Assembly (NCBI RefSeq): GCF_900215205.1
Contig: NZ_OBDY01000001.1
Coordinates: 1,328,584-1,392,583 of the forward strand
Source: Paractinoplanes atraurantiacus
GTDB taxonomy: Bacteria > Actinomycetota > Actinomycetes > Mycobacteriales > Micromonosporaceae
Length of the DNA stretch: 64,000 nucleotides
Reading direction: 5' to 3'
The notes under the pieces were generated by a model that was not told the DNA's origin, ran no database searches, and worked only from the letters and a program-made list of their open reading frames with translations. Shown here piece by piece: positions 10,579-20,239 of this stretch. Position 1 is the first letter of the stretch, and each line of letters opens with the position of its first letter. The position numbers were made by a program, and so were the translations under genes.

Positions 10579-11490
10579 GTGCCGTCGCCAGCCCCTTCAC
10601 GCGTGATAACCGTCGTCGGGCCTACCGCGTCGGGCAAATCCGCCCTGAGTATCGCTCTGGCCCACGAACTGGACGGCGAGGTCGTCAACGCCGACTCCAT
10701 GCAGCTCTACCGGGGGATGGACATCGGCACGGCGAAACTGACCGTCGCCGAGCGCGAGGGCGTGCCCCATCACCTGCTGGACATCTGGGAGGTGACCGAG
10801 CCGGCGGCGGTGGCCGAATATCAGGGGCTGGCCCGCGCGGCGATCGACGACATCATCGCCCGGGGGCGTGTCCCGATCCTGGTCGGCGGGTCGGGCCTGT
10901 ATGTGCGGGCGGTGCTGGAGGAGTTCTCGTTCCCCGGCACCGATCCGGTGGTGCGCGCCCGTCTCGAGGAGGAGCTCGCCGCGGTCGGCGCCGCGCCCCT
11001 TTACGACCGGCTGCGCTCCCTGGACCCCGCGGCCGCCACCGCCATCCTGCCGTCGAACGGCCGGCGCATCGTGCGGGCGCTGGAAGTGATCGAGCTGACC
11101 GGCGAACCGTTCACGGCGTCGCTGCCCGATCCGGTACCTCATTACCCCTCGCTCCAGATCGGTGTCGATCGCGAGGTGGCGGAACTCGACGAGCGCATCG
11201 CCCTGCGGGTGGACCTGATGTGGGAGGCCGGGCTGCTCGACGAGGTCCGGGGTCTGCTTCCGCTGGGCCTGCGCGAAGGGCGTACGGCCGGTCGCGCGCT
11301 CGGCTATCAGCAGGCCATCGCCGAGATCGACGGCCGGATGTCCTCACCGGAAGCGAAGGAGGACACCGTACGGGGGACACGACGGTTCGTCAGGCGGCAG
11401 CGGTCGTGGTTCCGGCGGGACCCGGCGATCCACTGGCTCGACGGAGCGTCCGGCACGCTCGTGGCGGACGCGCTAGCGCTTGCGCGATGA
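10579..11490 (+). CDS. miaA: tRNA dimethylallyltransferase
   Basis: Transfers the dimethylallyl group to adenosine 37 of tRNAs reading UNN codons, giving the substrate of MiaB. The 303-aa protein has the P-loop 'VVGPTASGKSALS', the tRNA-binding 'VNADSMQLYRGMDIGTAK', and 'PILVGGSGLYVRAVL'. The C-terminal 'TRRFVRRQRSWFRRD' is typical of the family. GTG 10579 is preferred because of the -10-like TACCGT six bases upstream; GTG 10561 and GTG 10603 are alternatives. The stop overlaps the dapF start, so the two are translationally coupled. Confidence 0.94.
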   Translation: MPSPAPSRVITVVGPTASGKSALSIALAHELDGEVVNADSMQLYRGMDIGTAKLTVAEREGVPHHLLDIWEVTEPAAVAEYQGLARAAIDDIIARGRVPILVGGSGLYVRAVLEEFSFPGTDPVVRARLEEELAAVGAAPLYDRLRSLDPAAATAILPSNGRRIVRALEVIELTGEPFTASLPDPVPHYPSLQIGVDREVAELDERIALRVDLMWEAGLLDEVRGLLPLGLREGRTAGRALGYQQAIAEIDGRMSSPEAKEDTVRGTRRFVRRQRSWFRRDPAIHWLDGASGTLVADALALAR

Positions 11491-12347
11491 TGGACGGCGT
11501 GTTGTTCACCAAGGGCCACGGCGCCGGCAACGACTTCGTCATCGTCCCCGACCCCGACGGCGCGCTCGACCTGACGCCGTCGCAGGTCGCCGCCCTCTGC
11601 GACCGCCGCTTCGGCATCGGCGCCGACGGCGTCCTGCGCGTCGTGCGCACCGCCAAGGACTCCGACGGTGCGGGCTACGCGGCCGAGGCCGAGTGGTTCA
11701 TGGACTACCGCAACGCCGACGGCTCGATCGCCGAGATGTGCGGCAACGGCACCCGCGTCTTCGCGCGCTATCTGGTCACCCACGGGCTCGCCACTCCCGG
11801 TCCGGAGGGCCTTCCGATCGCGACGCGGGCGGGCGTCGTGGTCGCGCTCTTCGTGGGCGACGAGGTGCGGGTGCGCATGGCACCCCCTCGGGTGTACGCG
11901 GCCAGCACCGCCACCACCGGGCCGCTGACATTCCCGGGCGTCGCCGTCGACTGCGGCAACCCCCATCTGGTCTGCGCCCTGCACGACGGCCTGAAGCTGC
12001 CGTCGCTCGACCTGTCCGTCTCACCCGGCTTCGACCCGGCGCTGTTCCCGGCGGGCGTGAATGTCGAGTTCGTGACACCGGCGTCCCCGATCGAGGGCGC
12101 CGACCTGCACGTGGACATGCGGGTCTACGAGCGCGGCTCCGGCGAGACCATGGCGTGCGGCTCCGGCGCCCTGGCCGTGGGCGCGGTGGCGCTGCGCGAC
12201 GCCGGCCTGTCCCAGGGCGTCGTCGCGGTCGACCTGCCCGGCGGTCGCCTGACCGTGACCCACGACGAGAATGACGCCTGGTGGCTGGCCGGCCCGGCCG
12301 TCCTGGTCGCCACCGGCGAGACCGACCTGGACGCACTCACCCGATGA
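11487..12347 (+). CDS. dapF: Diaminopimelate epimerase
   Basis: Converts LL- to meso-diaminopimelate for peptidoglycan and lysine synthesis. The 286-aa product has both catalytic cysteines in their usual settings, 'AEMCGNGTRVFARY' and 'GSGETMACGSGALAVG', plus the N-terminal 'FTKGHGAGNDFVI'. Two adjacent ATG codons (11487 and 11490) overlap the miaA stop. The gene after it starts at an ATGA overlap, so miaA, dapF and the phosphodiesterase form one coupled unit. Confidence 0.95.
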   Translation: MMDGVLFTKGHGAGNDFVIVPDPDGALDLTPSQVAALCDRRFGIGADGVLRVVRTAKDSDGAGYAAEAEWFMDYRNADGSIAEMCGNGTRVFARYLVTHGLATPGPEGLPIATRAGVVVALFVGDEVRVRMAPPRVYAASTATTGPLTFPGVAVDCGNPHLVCALHDGLKLPSLDLSVSPGFDPALFPAGVNVEFVTPASPIEGADLHVDMRVYERGSGETMACGSGALAVGAVALRDAGLSQGVVAVDLPGGRLTVTHDENDAWWLAGPAVLVATGETDLDALTR

Positions 12348-13150
12348 CGCCGCCCGGCGGCACCCCCGCCGGCTCCAACGCGGCCGGTCCCGGCGCGGCC
12401 GGCTCCAACGCGGCCGAGCGCGGCACCGGGTCCGGTCTGCACCGGGTCGCGCACCGGGGCTATTCGGCGGTCGCGCCGGAGAACACGCTGCCGGCTTTCG
12501 TGGCGGCCGTGCGCGGCGGCGCGACCTTCGTCGAGTTCGACGTCCGCACGACGGCCGACGGCGTTCCCGTGGTCATCCACGACCGCACGCTGGATCGCAC
12601 CACGACCGGTGCCGGCCATGTCTGGGACCTCGACTCGGCGTCGCTGGCCCGGCTCGACGCCGGTTCGTGGTTCTCACCGGCCTACGCGGGCGTGCGGGTG
12701 CCGACGCTGACCGAGACGCTGTCTCTGCTGGCGCCGCCCGGCCCGCAGCTCCTTCTGGAGATCAAGCCCCCGGCCACCCTCCCCGAGGTCAAGACGATCA
12801 TGGAGATGGTGACCGCGGCCGGCCTGGCCGACCGCACGATCGTGCAGAGCTTCGACCCCGAGGTGATCCGCCTGGTCCGCGGAGCCGCCCCCTCGGTCCG
12901 CCGCGGCCTGCTCCGCCTCCGCTTCGAGGCCGGCACGATCCCGCTGGCCACCGAGCTCGGCGTCGTCTGCTGCAACCCGTCGACCGCGGACGTCCTGGGC
13001 GACCCGGACACGGTCGCTTCCCTGGCCGCCCGCGGCATCGGCGTCATGCCCTGGACCGCCAACGACAGGGGCGAGTGGCCGGCGCTGACCGACGCGGGCG
13101 TCACCGGCCTGATCACCGACCACGTGGCCGAGCTGACCGGCTGGTCCTGA
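12344..13150 (+). CDS. Glycerophosphodiester phosphodiesterase
   Basis: Hydrolyses glycerophosphodiesters to glycerol-3-phosphate and an alcohol. The 268-aa protein has an N-terminal 25-residue low-complexity stretch of Ala, Gly, Ser and Asn, then a GDPD barrel. The signature residues are present: 'HRGYSAVAPENTLPAF' (catalytic His-Arg), 'EFDVRTTADGVPVVIHD' (metal-binding Glu, Asp and catalytic His), and 'LLEIKPP'. No signal peptide is seen, so it is probably cytoplasmic. ATG 12344 overlaps the dapF stop by four bases. The gene converges on the malic enzyme gene. Confidence 0.9.
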   Translation: MTPPGGTPAGSNAAGPGAAGSNAAERGTGSGLHRVAHRGYSAVAPENTLPAFVAAVRGGATFVEFDVRTTADGVPVVIHDRTLDRTTTGAGHVWDLDSASLARLDAGSWFSPAYAGVRVPTLTETLSLLAPPGPQLLLEIKPPATLPEVKTIMEMVTAAGLADRTIVQSFDPEVIRLVRGAAPSVRRGLLRLRFEAGTIPLATELGVVCCNPSTADVLGDPDTVASLAARGIGVMPWTANDRGEWPALTDAGVTGLITDHVAELTGWS

Positions 13151-13192
13151 AGCTTTCGTCGCAGGACAACCCGGAGGCCCGCGACGGCCCGG

Positions 13193-13226
13193 ACCACCCG
13201 CCCAGCTGTCCGCTGCGGCGGGTGGT
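13193..13226. terminator. Hairpin between convergent genes
   Basis: A 10-bp perfect stem (ACCACCCGCC with GGCGGGTGGT) and a 14-base loop lie between the phosphodiesterase stop and the malic enzyme stop. There is no strong T-run on either side, so termination strength is uncertain. Confidence 0.5.
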
Positions 13227-13242
13227 GTCGGACGATCCGTAC

Positions 13243-14700
<1,458 letters not shown>

Positions 14701-14876
14701 GGTGTTCCCTCCGACGTTGGCGGGTGCTTCACCGTAATCTTGCTCCTGTGGAATAGCAGATTCCATTCGGGGCGTTATGCCTGATCCCAACACTCCATCG
14801 ATAACGCCCGGCCACGTTATGTGGATGCGCTCCGTAGGCGGAACGTGCCACGATCGGGGCCGAGGAGGTCACACTT

Positions 14877-16295
14877 TTGCGAAACTCTTACCAGGCACCC
14901 GTACTCGAACTGGATGAGCCGGATCCCACGACCGGAGAGCTCGAGCTCGAGGAGCGGCATTCGCTTCGGCGGGTCGCCGGCCTTTCCACCGAGCTCACCG
15001 ACATCACCGAGGTCGAGTACCGTCAGCTGAGGCTCGAGCGGGTCGTCCTGGTCGGCGTCTGGACCGAGGGCTCCGTCGAGGACGCGGACAACTCGCTCAC
15101 CGAGCTGGCCGCGCTCGCCGAGACCGCCGGCTCCCAGGTGCTCGAGGGACTGATCCAGCGGCGCTCCCGCCCCGACACGGCCACCTTCATCGGCCGCGGC
15201 AAGGTGCAGGAGCTGCGGGACGCGGTCGTCGCCACCGGCGCCGACACCGTCATCTGCGACGGCGAGCTGTCCCCGTCCCAGCTGCGCAACCTCGAGCAGC
15301 AGACCAAGGTCAAGGTGGTCGACCGGACCGCGCTGATCCTCGACATCTTCGCCCAGCACGCGAAGAGCAAAGAGGGTAAGGCCCAGGTCGAGCTGGCCCA
15401 GCTCCAATACTTCCTGCCGCGTCTGCGCGGCTGGGGTGAGTCGCTGTCCCGGCAGGGCGGTGGCGCCGGCGGTGGTTCCGGTGGTGGCGGCGTCGGCACC
15501 CGTGGTCCGGGTGAGACCAAGCTCGAGACCGACCGCCGCCGCATCAACCAGCGCATCGCCAAGCTGCGCCGGGAGATCAAGGCCATGCGGACCGTACGCC
15601 AGACCAAGCGCTCCCGCCGCCAGAGCAGCGGAGTGCCGTCGGTGGCGATCGCCGGCTACACCAACGCGGGCAAGTCCAGCATCCTCAACCGGCTGACCCA
15701 GGCCGGTGTGCTGGTCGAGAACGCGTTGTTCGCCACGCTCGACCCGACCACCCGGCGCACGGCGGCCGAGGACGGCCGTGTCTACACGCTGTCCGACACC
15801 GTCGGCTTCGTCCGGCACCTGCCGCACCAGATCGTGGAGGCGTTCCGCTCCACGCTCGAGGAGGTGTCGTACTCCGACCTGGTCGTGCACGTCGTCGACG
15901 GCTCGCACCCCGATCCCGAGGGTCAGGTGAGCGCGGTCCGCGAGGTGCTGGCCGACGTCGACGCCGACAAGCTGCCCGAGCTGCTGGTCATCAACAAGAT
16001 GGACGCCGCCGACGAGGAGACGGTTCTGCGGCTGAAGCGGACGTGGCCGGACGCGGTGTTCGTCTCGGCCCGGTCCGGTCAGGGCATCGCCGAGCTGCAC
16101 GCGGCCATCGCGGAGCGGCTGCCGAAGCCGGCGGTCGAGTTGCGTGTTCTGCTGCCCTATGACCGTGGCGATCTGGTCGCCCGAATTCATCGATCCGGTC
16201 AGGTGTTGCAAACCCGCCATTTGGACGAGGGCACGGAGCTCCGGATCCGGGTCGACGAGCGACTTGCTGGCGAACTGGAGTCGTTCCGCAACTGA
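14877..16295 (+). CDS. hflX: Ribosome-associated GTPase HflX
   Basis: GTPase that binds the 50S subunit and rescues or splits stalled ribosomes. The 472-aa protein has the N-terminal glycine-rich HflX domain and linker 'GGAGGGSGGGGVGTRGPGE', then a GTPase domain. G1 is 'AGYTNAGKSS', G3 'DTVGFVRHLP' and G4 'NKMD', all intact. The start is TTG 14877, with GAGGAGG eight bases upstream. It follows the usual actinobacterial order after dapF. The C-terminus keeps the short domain 'VLLPYDRGDLVARIH'. Confidence 0.94.
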   Translation: MRNSYQAPVLELDEPDPTTGELELEERHSLRRVAGLSTELTDITEVEYRQLRLERVVLVGVWTEGSVEDADNSLTELAALAETAGSQVLEGLIQRRSRPDTATFIGRGKVQELRDAVVATGADTVICDGELSPSQLRNLEQQTKVKVVDRTALILDIFAQHAKSKEGKAQVELAQLQYFLPRLRGWGESLSRQGGGAGGGSGGGGVGTRGPGETKLETDRRRINQRIAKLRREIKAMRTVRQTKRSRRQSSGVPSVAIAGYTNAGKSSILNRLTQAGVLVENALFATLDPTTRRTAAEDGRVYTLSDTVGFVRHLPHQIVEAFRSTLEEVSYSDLVVHVVDGSHPDPEGQVSAVREVLADVDADKLPELLVINKMDAADEETVLRLKRTWPDAVFVSARSGQGIAELHAAIAERLPKPAVELRVLLPYDRGDLVARIHRSGQVLQTRHLDEGTELRIRVDERLAGELESFRN

Positions 16296-16342
16296 GCGTG
16301 CGGCGTCACCGATGAGGTGATCCACGCGTAACACCGGCACGG

Positions 16343-16376
16343 GACGCCGCATGCGACACTGATCGGATGCGGCGTC
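16343..16376 (+). repeat. Inverted repeat spanning the start codon of the propeller gene
   Basis: GACGCCGCAT at 16343-16352 is the exact complement of ATGCGGCGTC at 16367-16376, which contains the start codon. The loop is 14 bases, and two more pairs extend the stem outward. In RNA it would hide the start codon. If the message is leaderless, it would instead be a DNA repeat flanking the -10-like GACACT. See findings. Confidence 0.55.
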
Positions 16377-18553
16377 TCGTCTTTCCGGTCATCGTGGCCT
16401 CCGGGCTCGTGGTGGCCGGTCCGTCCAGTGCGTTTGCCGACGATCCGGCACCTGTTGTCAGCGCGCCCTCGGTCGCGGGCAAGAAGGTCTGCAAGATCGT
16501 CGACAAGCAGCTCGACGAGATCTCCGGGCTCGTCGCCACCAAGACCGGCTTCATCGCCGTCAACGACGGCTCGCTCGAGGACGCGAAGAAGAAGATCTTC
16601 TTCCTCAACTCGAAGTGCGCGGTCGTCAAAAAGGTCGACTACAGCGGCAAGGGCCCGCTCGACACCGAGGACATGGTTCTCTCGGCCGACGGCGCGACGC
16701 TGTGGATCGCCGACATCGGCGACAACGACTACGACAACGAGAAGAGCCGCGACACCATCGGCTTGTGGAAGATGCCGGTCAGCGGCGCCTCCGAGCCGGT
16801 GCTCTACCGCCTCACCTATCCCGACGCCCACCACGACGCCGAGGCGCTGCTGCTCAACGGCAACGGCACCCCCCTGATCGTCACCAAGGAAATCCAGAAA
16901 CAGGACGCTTCGGCGTACGTCTACCAGCCCACCGCCGCGCTCAAGACCGGCAAGACCGGCGTGCCGATGAAACTCGTCGCCAAGCTCACGGTCTCGGGCA
17001 CGCAGACGGCCGGCAACCCGTACGCCCGCATCGGCAACAAGACGATCTCGGGTGGCGCGGTCGCCCCCGGCGGCGGCAAGGTCGCCCTGCGCACGTACAC
17101 CGACGCGCTCGAGTGGGACGTCAAGAACGGCGATGTGCTCGCCGCGCTCAAGGAGAAGCCGCGCACGACCGGCCTGCCCAACGAGACGCTCGGCGAGGCG
17201 GTCACCTACAGCCCCGACGGCAAGTTCTTCTACACGACGTCGGACATGAGCGGTGACACCGAGGCGGCCAACTACATCCTGCGCTACACGCCGGCCACGA
17301 CAGTGGCGAAGGCGGCCGCCAACGGCGGGACGGGCGAGGAGAAGAAGTGGTATGCCGACCTCGAGCTGAGCGACATCACGTACGCGGTGGCCGGCGTCGG
17401 CGTGCTCGGCCTGATCCTGGTCGGCGTCGGCGTGTTCGGCATCGTCCGCTTCCGTAAGCGGGTGGCCGAGGAGCCCGACGAGCCGGTCGACGGCTTCGAC
17501 AACCCGCTCGACGGCGAGCCCGAGACCGAGCTGATCGGCGTCGGCGGCGCCCCGCCGAGGGGCGTCTACGGCGGCAAGGGCGGCGCCCCCGCCCGCCCGT
17601 CGACGGACGGCGCGAACTCGGGCGCGGTCTACGGCGGCGGCAAGGCCCCGGCCGGCGCGGTCCCGGCAGCGGCCGGCGCCGGAGTTTATGGCGGCGCAAA
17701 GGGCCCGCGCGGTCCCCAGGGCCAGCAGCCCCGAGGCCCCCAGGGCCAGCCGGGTCGCGGTCCGCAGGGGCAGCCGGGTCGTGGCTCGCAGGGCCAGCCC
17801 GCGCGTGGTCCGCAGGGTCAGTCGGGGCGAGGCCCGGAGGGTCCGCCGCCGCGTGGTCCGCAGGGTCAGCCGGGACGTGGCCCCGAGGGTCAGCCGGTGC
17901 GGGGGCCTCAGGGTCAGCCCGCGCGTGGTCCGCAGGGTCAGCCGGCGCGGGGGCCTCAGGGTCAGCCCGCTCGTGGTCCGCAGGGTCAGCCCGCGCGTGG
18001 TCCCCAGGGTCAGCCCGCGCGGGGGCCTCAGGGCCAGCCCGCACGTGGTCCGCAGGGTCAGCCGGGGCGTGGCTCCGAGGGTCAGCCCGCGCGTGGTCCC
18101 CAGGGTCAGCCGCCGCGTGGCCCTCAAGGTCAGCCCGCTCGCGGCCCGCAGGGGCAACCGGCACGCGGCCCGCAGGGCCAGCCGGCCCGGGGCGGTCAGC
18201 AGCCTCCGCGTAACCCGCAGGGCGAGCCGGGTCGTGCGCCTCAGCCACCGCGCGGTCCGCAGGGCCAGCCCGCGCGTGGTCCGCAGGGACAGCCGGCTCG
18301 CGGTGGACAGCAGCCCTCGCGCAACCCGCAGGGCCAGCCGCCCCGCGGCGGTCAGCAGCCCCCGCGCGGCCCCCAGGGCCAGCCGCCCCGCGGCGGCGCC
18401 CAGGGCGGCGGCGTCTACGGCGGCAGCGGCCAGCAGCAGGCCCGCCCGGAGCCGGGACGGCAGCGCAACGACTACGCCGACTACCACCGCCGCCCCGAAA
18501 GCCGCTTCGACAACCCGCAGCAGGGCTACGGCCCGGGTTACGGCCTGCGCTAG
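16367..18553 (+). CDS. Membrane-anchored extracellular propeller with long repetitive cytoplasmic tail
   Basis: I do not recognise this 728-aa protein as a named family. It starts with a Sec signal peptide cut near 'SSAFA-DD'. An extracellular domain to about residue 330 follows, with repeats such as 'ISGLVATKTGFIAVNDGS' and 'MVLSADGATLWIADIGD' that suggest a beta-propeller. A single membrane helix (about 340-362) is followed by 'RFRKR', which places the C-terminus inside. From about residue 445 the tail is some 230 residues of near-perfect 8-residue units (RGPQGQPA) with no Cys and many Arg. Four 'VYGG' motifs flank the repeats. It ends directly against the lexA stop. Confidence 0.8.
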   Translation: MRRLVFPVIVASGLVVAGPSSAFADDPAPVVSAPSVAGKKVCKIVDKQLDEISGLVATKTGFIAVNDGSLEDAKKKIFFLNSKCAVVKKVDYSGKGPLDTEDMVLSADGATLWIADIGDNDYDNEKSRDTIGLWKMPVSGASEPVLYRLTYPDAHHDAEALLLNGNGTPLIVTKEIQKQDASAYVYQPTAALKTGKTGVPMKLVAKLTVSGTQTAGNPYARIGNKTISGGAVAPGGGKVALRTYTDALEWDVKNGDVLAALKEKPRTTGLPNETLGEAVTYSPDGKFFYTTSDMSGDTEAANYILRYTPATTVAKAAANGGTGEEKKWYADLELSDITYAVAGVGVLGLILVGVGVFGIVRFRKRVAEEPDEPVDGFDNPLDGEPETELIGVGGAPPRGVYGGKGGAPARPSTDGANSGAVYGGGKAPAGAVPAAAGAGVYGGAKGPRGPQGQQPRGPQGQPGRGPQGQPGRGSQGQPARGPQGQSGRGPEGPPPRGPQGQPGRGPEGQPVRGPQGQPARGPQGQPARGPQGQPARGPQGQPARGPQGQPARGPQGQPARGPQGQPGRGSEGQPARGPQGQPPRGPQGQPARGPQGQPARGPQGQPARGGQQPPRNPQGEPGRAPQPPRGPQGQPARGPQGQPARGGQQPSRNPQGQPPRGGQQPPRGPQGQPPRGGAQGGGVYGGSGQQQARPEPGRQRNDYADYHRRPESRFDNPQQGYGPGYGLR
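17700..18400 (+). repeat. In-frame 24-bp tandem repeat encoding RGPQGQPA units
   Basis: About 25-28 copies of a 24-bp unit encode Arg-Gly-Pro-Gln-Gly-Gln-Pro-(Ala/Gly/Pro). The centre (about 17890-18060) is the most uniform, while the edges are interrupted by variants with 'GGQQP' and 'NPQG'. Glycines are spaced 3 then 5, so this is not a collagen Gly-X-Y tract. The repeat also creates a long open frame on the minus strand, which is a by-product. Confidence 0.85.
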
Positions 18554-19348
18554 CTAGACCCGGCGCAGCACGGCCACGACGCGGCCCATGATGGTCGCGT
18601 CGTCGCCGGGGATCGGGTCGAAGGCCGGGTTGGCCGGCATCAGCCAGACGTGGCCGTCGCGCTGGCGGTAGCTTTTCACCGTCGCCTCGCCGTCGATCAT
18701 CGCGGCCACGATGTCGCCCGCGTCGGCCGTGGGCTGCTGGCGGACGACGACCCAGTCGCCGTTGCAGATCGCGGCGTCGATCATCGAGTCGCCCTTGACC
18801 TCGAGCATGAACACGTCGCCCTCGCCGACCAGCTCGCGCGGCAGCGGGAAGAACTCCTCCACGGCCTGCTCGGCCAGGATGGGCCCACCGGCCGCGATGC
18901 GGCCCACCAACGGCACGTAGGCCGGCTGGGGACGGGCCGAGCGCAGCGCCTCGTCGTCGACGAGCTCGTTGGGCGAGCGCACGTCGACCGCGCGCGGCCG
19001 GTTGGGGTCGCGGCGCAGGAAGCCCTTGGTCTCGAGCGCCTTCAGCTGATAGGCGACGCTGGACGGCGACACCAGGCCGACCGCCTCGCCGATCTCGCGG
19101 ACGCTGGGCGGGTATCCGTAGCGCTCGACCCAGCCCCGGATGAACTCGAGGATCTTGCGCTGGCGCGCGGTCAGCTCGGCCGTGACCGGGTCGGGGAACT
19201 GGCTGACCACGGGGGTGACGGAGCGCAGTTGCGGTGCGTCGGCGGCGCGTCCGCGGCTCGGCGAGCGACGTCGCAGGGCGGCCGTGGTGGTCGCTCCGTT
19301 GTCAGGCTTGCTCTGATGTTGCCGGCTCGTCCGGTCGTCGGTCGACAC
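18554..19348 (-). CDS. lexA: SOS repressor LexA
   Basis: Represses DNA-damage genes and cuts itself when RecA is activated. The 264-aa protein has an N-terminal winged helix-turn-helix ('[20 protein letters not shown]'), the Ala-Gly cleavage site in '[10 protein letters not shown]', the catalytic Ser in '[11 protein letters not shown]', and the catalytic Lys in 'GEATVKSYR'. A 50-residue polar extension precedes the DNA-binding domain, as in other actinobacteria. GTG 19348 has GGGAGG six bases upstream; the frame continues to 19666 but has no better start. The intergenic region carries LexA boxes, so autoregulation is expected. Confidence 0.95.
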   Translation of the reverse strand: MSTDDRTSRQHQSKPDNGATTTAALRRRSPSRGRAADAPQLRSVTPVVSQFPDPVTAELTARQRKILEFIRGWVERYGYPPSVREIGEAVGLVSPSSVAYQLKALETKGFLRRDPNRPRAVDVRSPNELVDDEALRSARPQPAYVPLVGRIAAGGPILAEQAVEEFFPLPRELVGEGDVFMLEVKGDSMIDAAICNGDWVVVRQQPTADAGDIVAAMIDGEATVKSYRQRDGHVWLMPANPAFDPIPGDDATIMGRVVAVLRRV

Positions 19349-19482
19349 GTCCGCCCTCCCTGTCGGCCAGTGCCTCGTCGGCACGTGGTGCTCTCGCGGA
19401 GCCGGAACGCGACGCCGTGGGGATGGCGCCTGCCCGGCTGACCCCTCTTGAGGGAGAACCGTAATGGCGCGGTACGACATAT

Positions 19483-19498
19483 TCAAACATCTGTACGA
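19483..19498. promoter_or_regulatory. Candidate LexA box 1
   Basis: TCAAACATCTGTACGA matches the actinobacterial SOS box TCGAAC-N4-GTTCGA with one mismatch in each half. It lies 135 bp upstream of the lexA start, in the divergent lexA/LysM intergenic region. Confidence 0.6.
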
Positions 19499-19534
19499 CA
19501 TTCTTCCGGCGTGTCGCCCGGAAGTGCTCGACTT

Positions 19535-19550
19535 CCGTACGCCTGTTCTG
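19535..19550. promoter_or_regulatory. Weak candidate LexA box 2
   Basis: CCGTACGCCTGTTCTG keeps the GTTC and the central spacing of the SOS box but has two mismatches in each half. It lies between the better boxes at 19483 and 19559. Confidence 0.3.
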
Positions 19551-19558
19551 ATAGACCG

Positions 19559-19590
19559 TCGTACGGGCGTTCGATCGAACGCCCGTACGA
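19559..19590. promoter_or_regulatory. Two abutting LexA boxes forming a 32-bp perfect palindrome
   Basis: TCGTACGGGCGTTCGA (19559-19574) and TCGAACGCCCGTACGA (19575-19590) each match TCGAAC-N4-GTTCGA with a single mismatch. They are exact reverse complements, so together they form a perfect 32-bp palindrome. The site sits 53 bp upstream of the LysM gene and 211 bp upstream of lexA. Confidence 0.75.
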
Positions 19591-19642
19591 TGATCACATT
19601 TCCCGTGATCATTTTCCGAGGTCGAGCGGGGTGGCGAGACTG

Positions 19643-19966
19643 ATGGTGACCAACGGCGTACGGCATGTCGAACCGCCCCTGCGGCTCACCCGGCGCGGGC
19701 GCGCCGTGGTCCTTGGTTTTCTCGTCCTCCTGGCGTCACTGGCCAGTGCCGTGTTGTTCACCACGGCGTCGCGGGCTGACGAGCCGCCCGCCGGCCCGCC
19801 GCCTACCATCGTCGTCCGGCCGGGTGACACGCTCTGGGATGTCGCGGCGCGCGAGCTGCCTGGCCGTCATGGTCAAGCGGGCGTCGACGAGTTGCGCCGG
19901 CTCAATGGCTTGAGCGGTTACGGCGTACACCCGGGCGATGTTTTGATCTTGCCTTACGGCTCTTGA
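19643..19966 (+). CDS. SOS-linked LysM membrane protein (ChiZ/Rv2719c-like)
   Basis: A 107-aa protein with a cytoplasmic Arg-rich start, one membrane helix (about residues 22-42) and an extracytoplasmic LysM domain ('[19 protein letters not shown]' to '[12 protein letters not shown]'), which binds peptidoglycan. It is divergent from lexA and lies behind the paired LexA boxes. In mycobacteria the equivalent position holds Rv2719c/ChiZ, a damage-induced cell-wall protein that blocks division. In Corynebacterium, divS does the same job. The role here is inferred from position and domain. ATG 19643 has only a weak ribosome site. Confidence 0.85.
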   Translation: MVTNGVRHVEPPLRLTRRGRAVVLGFLVLLASLASAVLFTTASRADEPPAGPPPTIVVRPGDTLWDVAARELPGRHGQAGVDELRRLNGLSGYGVHPGDVLILPYGS

Positions 19967-20073
19967 TCGACTCGAACCGTAACGAAAGATCAACCGCTCG
20001 TGTTGAGCCGGAAAATACGGCGCGTCGGCACGCCGCTGAACTTGCGCCCGCGTCCGCATCGGCATAGCGTCTA

Positions 20074-20089
20074 CCCCAACATCTAGTAG
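20074..20089 (+). promoter_or_regulatory. Candidate NrdR box
   Basis: CCCCAACATCTAGTAG shares the core CwA-n-AT-n-TwGT of the NrdR operator (ACACwATATwGTGT type) but not its outer bases. It lies about 150 bp upstream of nrdR. NrdR commonly represses its own operon and nrdJ. The expected second box one or more helix turns away is not obvious. Confidence 0.35.
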
Positions 20090-20103
20090 TTACAAGGGTG
20101 TAA
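20090..20103. repeat. Perfect inverted repeat TTACA-AGGG-TGTAA
   Basis: A 5-bp perfect inverted repeat with a 4-base spacer directly follows the candidate NrdR box. Its left part belongs to the 15-base motif TAGTAGTTACAAGGG, which recurs at 20782-20796 with one change, just before the nrdJ ribosome site. Confidence 0.5.
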
Positions 20104-20104
20104 G

Positions 20105-20155
20105 TCATCCACAGGTTGGGGTTACCTCCCACCGGTTATCCACAGGCCGTCCACA
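20105..20155 (+). promoter_or_regulatory. Cluster of three DnaA boxes upstream of nrdR
   Basis: TCATCCACA (20105-20113), TTATCCACA (20136-20144, the classical DnaA box) and CCGTCCACA (20147-20155) lie in the same orientation within 51 bp. Actinobacterial DnaA prefers TTGTCCACA-type sites, which all three approximate. The position, between the LysM gene and nrdR, suggests coupling of ribonucleotide reductase expression to replication initiation. Confidence 0.6.
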
Positions 20156-20239
20156 GCGGCGAGCTGGTGTCCACCAGCGCGACGCTGTGTTTTGCCGTGT
20201 CCGGATTCCGTTGCGCGGGGTTGCTGGAGGGGGTTCACG

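Noticed and set aside
16199..18487. Long minus-strand open frame (762 codons) over hflX and the propeller gene
   Set aside because: It is repetitive Leu/Arg/Thr sequence created by the plus-strand repeat and GC bias, with no start signal and no domain.
19559..19590. tRNA-like or terminator structure
   Set aside because: The palindrome has no loop and no T-run, and each half matches the LexA box, so an operator is the better reading.
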